NCBI GenBank assembly: GCA_002364555.1
Contig: DEYM01000060.1
Span: 1 to 10,361 of the forward strand
Origin: Phycisphaerales bacterium UBA3158
GTDB lineage: Bacteria; Planctomycetota; Phycisphaerae; Phycisphaerales; SM1A02
Length of the DNA: 10,361 nucleotides
Reading direction: 5' to 3'
The notes under the pieces are model-generated. The model was not told the DNA's origin and did no database searches. It was given only the letters and a program-made list of their open reading frames with translations. Of the stretch, positions 1 through 6,674 are shown in pieces (the stretch's first letter is position 1; every line of letters starts with the position of its first letter). The position numbers were made by a program, and so were the translations under genes.

Positions 1-1152
1 GATGGAATCGAATCCATCGATCCGTGGGTCATGATAGGTATCGGATTGCGACAGATGCATATCGCGCTTGTAGCGCCATTCATCCAATCGATAGGGACCA
101 TTGCCGATGAGTGTCCCGGGTCTTGCCCAACGATGTGATTGCACAAGTCGACCGGTTTCAGCTGACAAGGAGATGTTTTCGCGTGACTCAAATGGAGGTG
201 GGGGGATCGAGTGCCAGCCAGAGGTCTCCATGAGAGCTCGATCGGACTCCCCAACAGCCCAGCCTTCGACCGTTGGTCGGTGGACCGGACTGGCTGGAGC
301 GAAGGCCAGCAGATCGGGAAAATAGGGGACTGGTGTCTCCAGTTCGATCACCAGTTCATGGTCATCCACCGCTTCCAGACCGACCATCCGTCCGAATGTC
401 TCCTCGGCGTTCATCCACATCCATTCGGACTCGAGTGTTCTTGATGATGATGTATTCAGGGATGTCCACAATCGACGATGTTCAAGGCTTCCGTCCAGCT
501 CGTCCAGGAGCATCCGATCGTCATCGTTCCCCAACGCATCGATTAGCCGACGTCTTTCAACATCAAGTTTCGGACGATCCGGATCGAATCCGACTCCTTG
601 TGGAATATCGGATGCCATCTCCAGCGATTCCATTCGTTCCAGCATCGACATGGTCTGATCTCGACGAGCTTCGGCATTCTCAGCCGACCAGGGGTCGGCC
701 ACGAACCCCTTGAGCTGTTCGGTACGCCAAGTCCAGAAATCATCCGCTCCCCTGATTGAGAAGAACAGGTTCGAATAATCCGCTGCCGTGTCCGGAAGAA
801 GCAGCCTCATCCAGGACCATGCGAAATCATGTGCCGTTACCGGGGAACCATCGGACCATGCCGCGTTCCTTCTGAGATTGAACACCAACCGTCTTCCATC
901 GGGATCCACAGACCAGTCTTCCGCGGCAGCGGGTTCAAGGGTGAAGTCCGATGTGTCCCACCGAAGAAGGCCCTCATAGAGGGCATAGGCAAGCCGCATG
1001 TCCGCCAGATAGCTCATTCTCTGTGGATCGAGTGTGAAGACCTCGTTTTCACTTGCAATGACGAGATCTGCCGGTGGTCGACTTTCATCGAGTGAAAGAA
1101 CGAGACCCAGCAGAATCAGGAGCAGGAGAAATGGAATCGCCAGCCGGTTCAC
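1..1152 (-). CDS. ABC transporter solute-binding protein, family 5 (OppA/DppA type), C-terminus beyond window
   Basis: Likely captures peptides or similar solutes outside the cytoplasmic membrane for an ABC importer. The 384 visible residues open with a hydrophobic segment (about 4-20) without a lipobox cysteine, so the protein is probably membrane-anchored or cleaved rather than a lipoprotein. Family-5 signatures follow: VIASENEVFTLDPQ (31-44), YALYEGLLRWD (57-66 region), LEPAAAEDWSVDPDGRRLVF (72-91), WSDGSPVTAHDFAWSW (99-114), ELETPVPYF (270-278) and GNGPYRLDEW (350-359). Residues about 141-256, charged and helix-prone, look longer than the matching part of classical OppA. The start is GTG at 1152 because TGA lies two codons upstream in frame; I see no good Shine-Dalgarno site. 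The gene follows the secreted protein gene at 1218-2342 on the same strand with 65 bp between them, so co-transcription is likely. No permease or ATPase is visible. The family call is firm; the substrate is unknown. Confidence 0.88.
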   Translation of the reverse strand, partial: MNRLAIPFLLLLILLGLVLSLDESRPPADLVIASENEVFTLDPQRMSYLADMRLAYALYEGLLRWDTSDFTLEPAAAEDWSVDPDGRRLVFNLRRNAAWSDGSPVTAHDFAWSWMRLLLPDTAADYSNLFFSIRGADDFWTWRTEQLKGFVADPWSAENAEARRDQTMSMLERMESLEMASDIPQGVGFDPDRPKLDVERRRLIDALGNDDDRMLLDELDGSLEHRRLWTSLNTSSSRTLESEWMWMNAEETFGRMVGLEAVDDHELVIELETPVPYFPDLLAFAPASPVHRPTVEGWAVGESDRALMETSGWHSIPPPPFESRENISLSAETGRLVQSHRWARPGTLIGNGPYRLDEWRYKRDMHLSQSDTYHDPRIDGFDSI

Positions 1153-1217
1153 TTGTCATCAAGTGTATCCATAGCGGACGTTTGTCGTGAATCGCCCGAA
1201 CGGACAATCGACGTGTT

Positions 1218-2342
1218 CTACTTGTAGGGTGCACCAGCCATGATGTCTTGCCACTGATCTCCGGTTACTTCCAGTTCCTCAAGCTTGCCGTTGTTCCAGA
1301 GTTCCCGAACATCGACATTCCTGGTGTTGGATCCGCTGCCTCTGAGATTCTTGTCAACGAGCTTGAGAGTGGCTTCGCTTGATTCGAGCAGTTGGCCCGT
1401 GGCCAGGTTCAGTCGGGCATCCTCACGGAGATCCGAGCCCCTGATGATCACCAGCTGATAGATGCTGGCGATCTCGGGAGCGGTCTTTCGACCGATGTAA
1501 CTGGCCAGTTTCTCGTTTCGTCCACTGCTTCCAGAACGATTCTTCTGTTGAAGCTGGGGATCTATGTACTGGTTTCGAATCAGTACGAGGCTCGGCTGAA
1601 GGGCGTTCAGCATGGAAAGAGAGACCTTTCCGGACTGGATTCGTTCAATCGTGGCTTCCAGAACCTCGATCTCGGTAGTGACGGCGAAGTCGCGTATGTC
1701 CTTGCCGCCAAGATTATCCGGTCGGCTGTTTCGAACAGCCATGTCTATGGATTCCATCTCTCTACGAAGGACCAGTGGATCGGTTTCCACCTTGGCACCA
1801 CGTCCGAGCGCACGGAGGCTTCCCTTGAGGGCATCGGATCGGAGGCCATCCTTGAACTCGAAGGCGCGGCCCAGCCCGATGGCCGACCAGAGTCGAATCT
1901 CCGGGCGTGACTCGAGATCGGGTTCAAGATGATCCTCCAGTGTCTCCACCGCCCTGGGTGTACCCAGTGATGAAACGACCTGAACGGCGTTGATCCCCTG
2001 ATAGGTGTTGGAATCCTTGATGGTCTTCTGCAGCTTGGACAGGATCGCCTTGCTCATCGCTGATCGGAAGGCGAGGCTGGCGGATTTTCCACCCACCATT
2101 CGAAGAGATCGAACGAGCATGTTTCGTGCCTGCTTGACCTCGGTGGCTGAATCGCCACTCAGTTTTTCAGACCAATAGTCCCCGTAGGTGTTGATCTTGG
2201 AAATCTGAGCAGCATCCAGATTGGCGACCGAAGAAAGCCGGTCCACATTCTCCGGTGCCTTTTCTGATTGTGCATGGGCCAATGGCACGAACAGGCTCAA
2301 GAGAGCCAGGAGAATGGCCAGATGGCGAGGTCTAATCAGCAT
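1218..2342 (-). CDS. Secreted helical protein with HEAT-like segment, function unknown
   Basis: I do not recognise a named family. The 374-residue product has a clear Sec signal peptide: basic n-region MLIRPRH, hydrophobic core to about residue 20, and a likely cut after AHA (22-24) before QS. The mature part is almost wholly alpha-helical by eye. Residues about 113-165 resemble a HEAT repeat pair, with the pattern NAVQVVSSLGTPRAVETLEDHL followed by RPEIRLWSAIGLGRAF. A polar Gly/Ser/Arg linker (268-276) separates a second helical half (277-334). It ends in a short region with paired Trp (349, 364). The protein probably acts in the periplasm as a scaffold or binding protein, by analogy with other HEAT-like proteins; this is inference. 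ATG 2342 is chosen because it starts the signal peptide; GGAG lies 13 nt upstream, which is far. It is first in a probable two-gene unit with the solute-binding protein gene downstream. Confidence 0.85.
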   Translation of the reverse strand: MLIRPRHLAILLALLSLFVPLAHAQSEKAPENVDRLSSVANLDAAQISKINTYGDYWSEKLSGDSATEVKQARNMLVRSLRMVGGKSASLAFRSAMSKAILSKLQKTIKDSNTYQGINAVQVVSSLGTPRAVETLEDHLEPDLESRPEIRLWSAIGLGRAFEFKDGLRSDALKGSLRALGRGAKVETDPLVLRREMESIDMAVRNSRPDNLGGKDIRDFAVTTEIEVLEATIERIQSGKVSLSMLNALQPSLVLIRNQYIDPQLQQKNRSGSSGRNEKLASYIGRKTAPEIASIYQLVIIRGSDLREDARLNLATGQLLESSEATLKLVDKNLRGSGSNTRNVDVRELWNNGKLEELEVTGDQWQDIMAGAPYK

Positions 2343-2440
2343 GGTGAGTATTGAACTCCGGGATTACGGGGATGGTCCAGGTACTGGAAATCCGAATTCG
2401 ACCCTTTTCATCGGGCCACGCAGGTCGAATCGAAGCGGTG

Positions 2441-2470
2441 ACGGTATCAATCTTACGGGTGCATTGTCAA
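2441..2470 (-). promoter_or_regulatory. Candidate sigma70 promoter for the secreted helical protein gene
   Basis: Read on the minus strand there is a perfect -35 box TTGACA (2470-2465), an 18-nt spacer and TACCGT (2446-2441), a weak -10 box. The -10 is preceded by TGA, giving an extended -10 (TGnTA...T), which often compensates for a poor hexamer. Transcription would begin near 2434 and leave a leader of about 90 nt before ATG 2342. This rests on sequence match only. Confidence 0.45.
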
Positions 2471-2522
2471 CGATTTCCGATATGAGCCATAAGGTACAGG
2501 ACCCATGGGATACCCTCTCATG

Positions 2523-2551
2523 TTGGCACAGGGGGGCTTCCCGCCTAACAT
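2523..2551 (+). promoter_or_regulatory. Candidate sigma70 promoter for the TPR protein/flippase-like operon
   Basis: TTGGCA (2523-2528; 5 of 6 matches to TTGACA), a spacer of exactly 17 nt and TAACAT (2546-2551; 4 of 6 to TATAAT) form a plausible promoter. Transcription would start near 2558, about 60 nt before ATG 2618. The leader holds an imperfect 12-bp palindrome, GCCGATATTGGC (2583-2594), and a short GGCA/TGCC stem (2572-2585) that shares bases with it. The rest of the 2343-2617 spacer shows no gene or repeat that I can identify. Confidence 0.45.
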
Positions 2552-2617
2552 CGCTTAAAACCGGGGATTCTGGCAGCTTGATGCCGATATTGGCCCGTAT
2601 CGAAGAGTATTGCCTTG

Positions 2618-5116
2618 ATGAGAGCACCAGTGACAAGAATCTGCCAATCCATGCCCCTGCTTGTTCTGGCAAGCATCATTTTCTGGACACCTCTGAACGC
2701 CCAGCCATCCCAGGCTCAGGTCGGCAATTCGGATCCGGTGATCAAAAAGAGATTGGCCTCGACTCTGGCCAGATACGCCAATGAAGTACTGGTCAGCAGT
2801 GAAGTGAACGTATCGGGGCTGAATGTCGCCCTCTCGCTCCTTCAGGAGTCGATCCTTCTCGATCCCAATCAGCCGGAAACCTATCGAAAACTGATAACGC
2901 TGGCGATCTCCATTGATCGCGAGGATCTGCTCGACGAGGCGACTCGTGAGCTTCTCAAGATCGCTCCGGAGGACACTCGTGCCCAGTTGAATCGACTTGA
3001 AGTGGCTCTCGATGGTTTCAATACCGCACAGGAACAGATCAACGCGCTCGAGCAGTTGCTCAAGCCCGAGGTGGCCCAGACATTGGGACCGGACATCTCG
3101 GCCCGTCTGGCCTTTCGTCTGGCGGATATCCACAGACGCCGAGGTGATCTCAAGGAATTCGGCAGATGGCTCGGTGAATCGATTGCGATGGATCCGACCT
3201 ACTCGGACGCCGTCGGCATCGCGACTGGATTTCTTCGCGACAGGGTTCCGGATCAGATCGCCTATGTGGAACTGCTCCTGGGACTGCTGACGGCGGATCT
3301 GACCGACGACAATATTCTCGCGACGCTGAACGTCTATCTGCTTTCGGGCGGAGCGTACGAGGCGGCGGAGCGCATGATCACCATGCGAATGAAGCAGCAG
3401 GAGGCCCGCGGTCTGCCTTCAGGCAGCACCGTCTATGGTCAACTGGCGCTCGCTCAATGGGGACAAGGCAAACAGCAGGAAGCGTTGGATACGATCAAGC
3501 GACGTCGAGAGGTGTTGAACAACATCTACGAATCGATGGCACAGCTCGATGATCCAAGTCGATCACCACTGGAGCTGGCTCAACTCAAGGCCCCGCTACC
3601 TCCACAGCTGGCAATGATTCAAGCCACGCTTCTGGCCGAGAACAACAACAGCGAGGAGATAGAGGCGATTGAGGATCTGGTCCTCTCCGCGGGTTATGAA
3701 GGCGATCTCTCGAGCATGGCCGCCGAGGATTCAAGGAATCGTTCCCAACGGCTTCTCCATATCTACTGGTCGCTCCTCTGGCTTGACGCGGATGAGGACA
3801 TCCTCGAAAGCAGGTTGCAGGAGATACAGGCAACCGACTCCCTCTCCGATCAGGCAATGAATCGGATTGCCGCCTGGAATCTCCTCCGAAGCGGCGATGC
3901 ACTGTCTGCGAAGGAAATCTTCGAAACGGATGATTCAGGCCATCTCATGACCGAAATCGGTTTGGCCGATGCATTGATGCAGCTCGGTCAGTCTCGTGAT
4001 GCGGCCGAAATCCTGTACTCGATCTGGAATTCGTATCGTGGTCAGGTGTCTGGTCTCTGGGCGCGCGATCAACTCAAGAAACTGCTTGGCAAACCCATCC
4101 CGATGGACGATGAGGCCAGACGCATGAATGAGCTGGTCGCCGAGATTCCAGTTCTTCTCGACCGCGTACCGGAAGATCCTCGATTGGCCGTCACACTGCA
4201 GCTGATTCCGAGAAAGAAGACCTACAAGCCGTACGAACCGATCGTCGTCGACATCGAGATCAGCAACAACACACCTCTGCCACTGGCCATCGATCGCGAT
4301 GGACCAATTCGAGAGCTTCTGCTGCTGGATGCCAAGGTGGAGGTTCCCTACGCGAGCCCTCCCGAAGGTCCGGTCATCATCACCGGGATCAACAGCAAGC
4401 TTCGACTGATGCCCTTCGAGAAGATGCTCGTGCCGATCGATCTACGTCATCACTGGGTTGGCAAGATCATCGACAGGCATCCACTCTACGGTGCGACCGT
4501 CGATCTGAACGCCATCCTCAACTTCAGGATGAAGAGCGGATCCTCCGGTGGGACGAGTCATGTTCCCGGTCTGATGGGACTGCAGACGGAATACAACGAT
4601 ATTCGTGTGGATGGACAACGAGTGAACGTCAACTGGGCCAACAGGGTCATCCAGGACCTCCAGGGCGAGGACGTATCGCCGGGTGAACTGGTCGAACTGG
4701 CGTTGCTCTCCCATGTCATATCGTCCAATTCCGGATCCCTCGTTTCCGATCCTCTGCCCGACGACGTCGTGACCGCCTCGATCGATACGATCGTCGACAT
4801 CTATCCAAGGCTTGGTCAGGACGCGAGGGCATGGTTCCTCTCGGTCATGGCGAAGTCCCCACGATTGGAATCCATCTGGGACATGTCACAGAGAAGCGAC
4901 AGTGCACTGGTGCGAATCGTCCTGTTGATGCGTGTGCTGGATGCCGCTCTTGAAGTCAACGATGCCGAGCCACTGCTGGAAAACAAGGTTCTGATCTCCG
5001 CCTTGAATGCCGATCAGAAACAAGTACGGGAAATAGCCGAGTGGATCGAGGGTATCGCCGAATCCAAACGCGATGAGAGGCTTCAAAAGCTGACGATCGA
5101 TCAGGGTGACGGATGA
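2618..5116 (+). CDS. Exported TPR-like protein with central beta-sandwich-like segment
   Basis: The product is 832 residues and I know no exact family. The N-terminus is a signal peptide: basic start MRAPVTR, hydrophobic core to about 23, likely cut after PLNA (26-29) before QPSQA. Residues about 65-400 are TPR-like helical pairs, for example LQESILLDPNQPETYRKLI, then LADIHRRRGDLKEFGRWL, then a pair ending in AQWGQGKQQEALDTIKRR. Residues about 520-660 switch to beta-rich sequence (YKPYEPIVVDIEISNNTPLPLAI), which resembles an immunoglobulin-like fold. The remainder is helical again. I prefer ATG 2618 over the TTG just before it; ATG 2651 would remove the basic n-region. A weak GAAGAG lies 11 nt upstream of the start. 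The stop overlaps the next gene's start as ATGA, so the two are translationally coupled. It probably acts as a periplasmic scaffold or adaptor for the membrane partner encoded next; this role is inferred from the layout. Confidence 0.82.
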   Translation: MRAPVTRICQSMPLLVLASIIFWTPLNAQPSQAQVGNSDPVIKKRLASTLARYANEVLVSSEVNVSGLNVALSLLQESILLDPNQPETYRKLITLAISIDREDLLDEATRELLKIAPEDTRAQLNRLEVALDGFNTAQEQINALEQLLKPEVAQTLGPDISARLAFRLADIHRRRGDLKEFGRWLGESIAMDPTYSDAVGIATGFLRDRVPDQIAYVELLLGLLTADLTDDNILATLNVYLLSGGAYEAAERMITMRMKQQEARGLPSGSTVYGQLALAQWGQGKQQEALDTIKRRREVLNNIYESMAQLDDPSRSPLELAQLKAPLPPQLAMIQATLLAENNNSEEIEAIEDLVLSAGYEGDLSSMAAEDSRNRSQRLLHIYWSLLWLDADEDILESRLQEIQATDSLSDQAMNRIAAWNLLRSGDALSAKEIFETDDSGHLMTEIGLADALMQLGQSRDAAEILYSIWNSYRGQVSGLWARDQLKKLLGKPIPMDDEARRMNELVAEIPVLLDRVPEDPRLAVTLQLIPRKKTYKPYEPIVVDIEISNNTPLPLAIDRDGPIRELLLLDAKVEVPYASPPEGPVIITGINSKLRLMPFEKMLVPIDLRHHWVGKIIDRHPLYGATVDLNAILNFRMKSGSSGGTSHVPGLMGLQTEYNDIRVDGQRVNVNWANRVIQDLQGEDVSPGELVELALLSHVISSNSGSLVSDPLPDDVVTASIDTIVDIYPRLGQDARAWFLSVMAKSPRLESIWDMSQRSDSALVRIVLLMRVLDAALEVNDAEPLLENKVLISALNADQKQVREIAEWIEGIAESKRDERLQKLTIDQGDG

Positions 5117-6123
5117 GTCCTCCTGCAGCTCCTGGCGAGGTGAACCATCCTGAACCAGTGAGTACCCGGCCCGACTCGAGTTCAGACGAGAAAAGAAGAC
5201 CACGGTGGTATCTACTTCGATTGGCAGCCATGCTGATCGGACTGCTGATGCTGTCGGGCGCCGTTGTTCTGATCATCAACCAGCATGAGCGGATCGAACC
5301 GGCTCTTCAGGCGATGAGTCATCCCAGTCCCGGGACGATCATCATCCTGATCGCCTCGATGTTGGTCGGGCTCTTCCTGACCGGACTTCAATTCCAGCTT
5401 CTGATGGCTCGTCACGACATTCCGGCCATTGAAATGCAGGGACTCATCGCGGCCTCGGCCCTGTTGAACTTTCTTCCATTGAAAGCGGGACTGCTCGGTC
5501 GGATCGCCTATCACCAGGTTTCCCATGGTGTTCATCCGATGGAGACAGCCAAGGTCATGATTCTGGCTCGGGTTTCGGGCCTCGTGGTCATCGGATTGAC
5601 GGCCGGCGCCCTGTTTCTTCAAGACTGGTCAGAAGGTCCACTGTGGGCGTGGGCACTTGTTCCCGCGCTTGTTCCAGGCTGGTTCGTCATGCCCGCTGCG
5701 ACACGAACCGCGGGCCTTGTGATGGTTCTCAAGTACATGGATCTCCTCCTGATGGCCGTCAGGTACAGATGCGCTTTCCACATGATGGACCAGCCGATCG
5801 GTTTCGAGACATGTCTCGCACTGGCCTCCATCGGAATGCTGGCGGGAGCCGTTCCATTTCTCAGTGGGGGACTTGGTCTACGCGAATGGCTGGTCGGTTG
5901 GCTGGCGACGATCCTCGTGATGCTTCCCACGGCGCTTGAAATCGGAATCCTGGCCGATCTGATCAATCGTGCCACCGAACTGGTGGTGCTGCTCCCCGTC
6001 GGAGGCGTGGCGCTGCTCTGGTTGAGGCCACGATTCAAATCAGCCATGGAACAGCGTCGGCTGGAACTCCAGAGGATTCGATCGACGGCTACCGGGACTC
6101 GATCCCCAGATCCCGGACAGTGA
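5113..6123 (+). CDS. Integral membrane protein, UPF0104/LPG-synthase transmembrane (flippase-like) family
   Basis: The product is 336 residues with a polar Pro/Ser-rich cytoplasmic-type head (1-32), then about seven to eight hydrophobic segments (near 33-55, 74-97, 111-123, 145-170, 176-192, 235-250, 258-270, 285-304) and a basic tail. Two signatures match the lysylphosphatidylglycerol synthase transmembrane/AglD-like family: LLNFLPLKAGLLGR (117-130) and PFLSGGLGLREW (248-259). Related domains flip aminoacylated lipids or occur beside glycosyltransferases that make envelope glycans. Here there is no fused transferase domain, so a stand-alone flippase or lipid-linked transport role is the best guess. 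The start ATG 5113 overlaps the upstream TGA by four bases. The gene end overlaps the pyrE end on the other strand by 35 bp. Family is clear; substrate is not. Confidence 0.85.
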   Translation: MSPPAAPGEVNHPEPVSTRPDSSSDEKRRPRWYLLRLAAMLIGLLMLSGAVVLIINQHERIEPALQAMSHPSPGTIIILIASMLVGLFLTGLQFQLLMARHDIPAIEMQGLIAASALLNFLPLKAGLLGRIAYHQVSHGVHPMETAKVMILARVSGLVVIGLTAGALFLQDWSEGPLWAWALVPALVPGWFVMPAATRTAGLVMVLKYMDLLLMAVRYRCAFHMMDQPIGFETCLALASIGMLAGAVPFLSGGLGLREWLVGWLATILVMLPTALEIGILADLINRATELVVLLPVGGVALLWLRPRFKSAMEQRRLELQRIRSTATGTRSPDPGQ

Positions 6124-6616
6124 ACAGGGCCTCGAACTTGAATCCAGCCGACTCGATGTTCTCACGAGCACCCTCCAGCCGGTCGACCGTGGCGATGATG
6201 GTGCTGATCCTGCCACCGGCCTCCTGAAGATCTCGGGCAGCTTCCAGCACCTGACCACCGGTCGTCGCGACATCCTCGAGGAGCACGATGTGATCCCCTT
6301 CGTTCATCACACCCTCGAATCGCTGGGCAGTTCCGTATTCCTTCTTCTGGTTGCGGACGAACAGACATGGAAGACCGGATGCCATCGCAGCCGTGGTGAC
6401 GAGAGGGATACCGCCCAGTTCGGCACCAGCCAGCCTGTCGACACCCTCTGGAAGCAGGTCGCTGAAGAGCCCACCGAGATGTCTGAGGAGTTCCGGATCG
6501 GTGCTGAACCGGTACTTGTCGATGTACCAGGTGCTCGTTCTTCCGCTTCTGAGCGTGAAGTTTCCACGTAGGACCGATAGTTCGGCGATTCGTTGCGCCA
6601 TCTCATCTTTTGTCAT
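6089..6616 (-). CDS. pyrE: Orotate phosphoribosyltransferase
   Basis: Cytoplasmic enzyme of de novo pyrimidine synthesis: joins orotate and PRPP to give orotidine 5'-phosphate and pyrophosphate. The 175-residue length fits short bacterial PyrE. Visible motifs are FTLRSGRTSTWYIDKY (20-35, orotate side), AGAELGGIPLV (63-73), the mobile loop FVRNQKKEYGTAQRFEG (86-102) and the PRPP-binding loop IVLLEDVATTGGQ (110-122) with the ED pair at 114-115. The loop reads RNQKKEYG where many PyrE proteins have RKExKxHG; the lysines are kept. Three in-frame ATGs occur (6634, 6625, 6616). I chose 6616 because AGGA (6625-6628) sits 8 nt ahead of it. The gene is divergent from the GH57 gene with 58 bp between starts, and tail-to-tail with the flippase-like gene. 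No other pyr gene is in view. Confidence 0.93.
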   Translation of the reverse strand: MTKDEMAQRIAELSVLRGNFTLRSGRTSTWYIDKYRFSTDPELLRHLGGLFSDLLPEGVDRLAGAELGGIPLVTTAAMASGLPCLFVRNQKKEYGTAQRFEGVMNEGDHIVLLEDVATTGGQVLEAARDLQEAGGRISTIIATVDRLEGARENIESAGFKFEALFTVRDLGIESR

Positions 6617-6659
6617 GGCAATCATCCTACCCATATGAGTGACATGTGCGTTGGATTGT

Positions 6660-6666
6660 TATTATC
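6660..6666. promoter_or_regulatory. Candidate shared -10 element between pyrE and the GH57 gene
   Basis: The 58-bp divergent spacer contains TATTAT on the plus strand (6660-6665) and GATAAT on the minus strand (6666-6661), each 5 of 6 to TATAAT. On the plus strand GTGACA (6639-6644) could be a -35 box but the 15-nt gap is short. No convincing -35 is seen for the minus strand. A plus-strand start would fall at about 6672-6675, at the GH57 ATG. Confidence 0.3.
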
Positions 6667-6674
6667 CACGCTCG

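Noticed and set aside
273..713. Plus-strand 146-codon open frame
   Set aside because: It lies antisense to the solute-binding protein gene, whose protein has clear family motifs; the plus-strand product is low-complexity and has no recognisable feature.
1153..1217. Terminator between the helical protein gene and the solute-binding protein gene
   Set aside because: Only a 5-bp TTGTC/GACAA stem with a 16-nt loop and no U-tract can be drawn; it is too weak.
1392..1910. Plus-strand 172-codon open frame
   Set aside because: It is antisense to the secreted helical protein gene, which has a convincing signal peptide and composition.
2524..2540. Sigma54-like promoter, TGGCAC followed by GC before the TPR operon
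   Set aside because: The spacing between the GG and GC pairs is 9 nt instead of the required 10, and the -12 box is poor; the sigma70 reading with a 17-nt spacer fits better.
2221..2784. Plus-strand 187-codon open frame across the divergent spacer
   Set aside because: It overlaps both flanking genes and both candidate promoters, has no ribosome site, and shows no domain.
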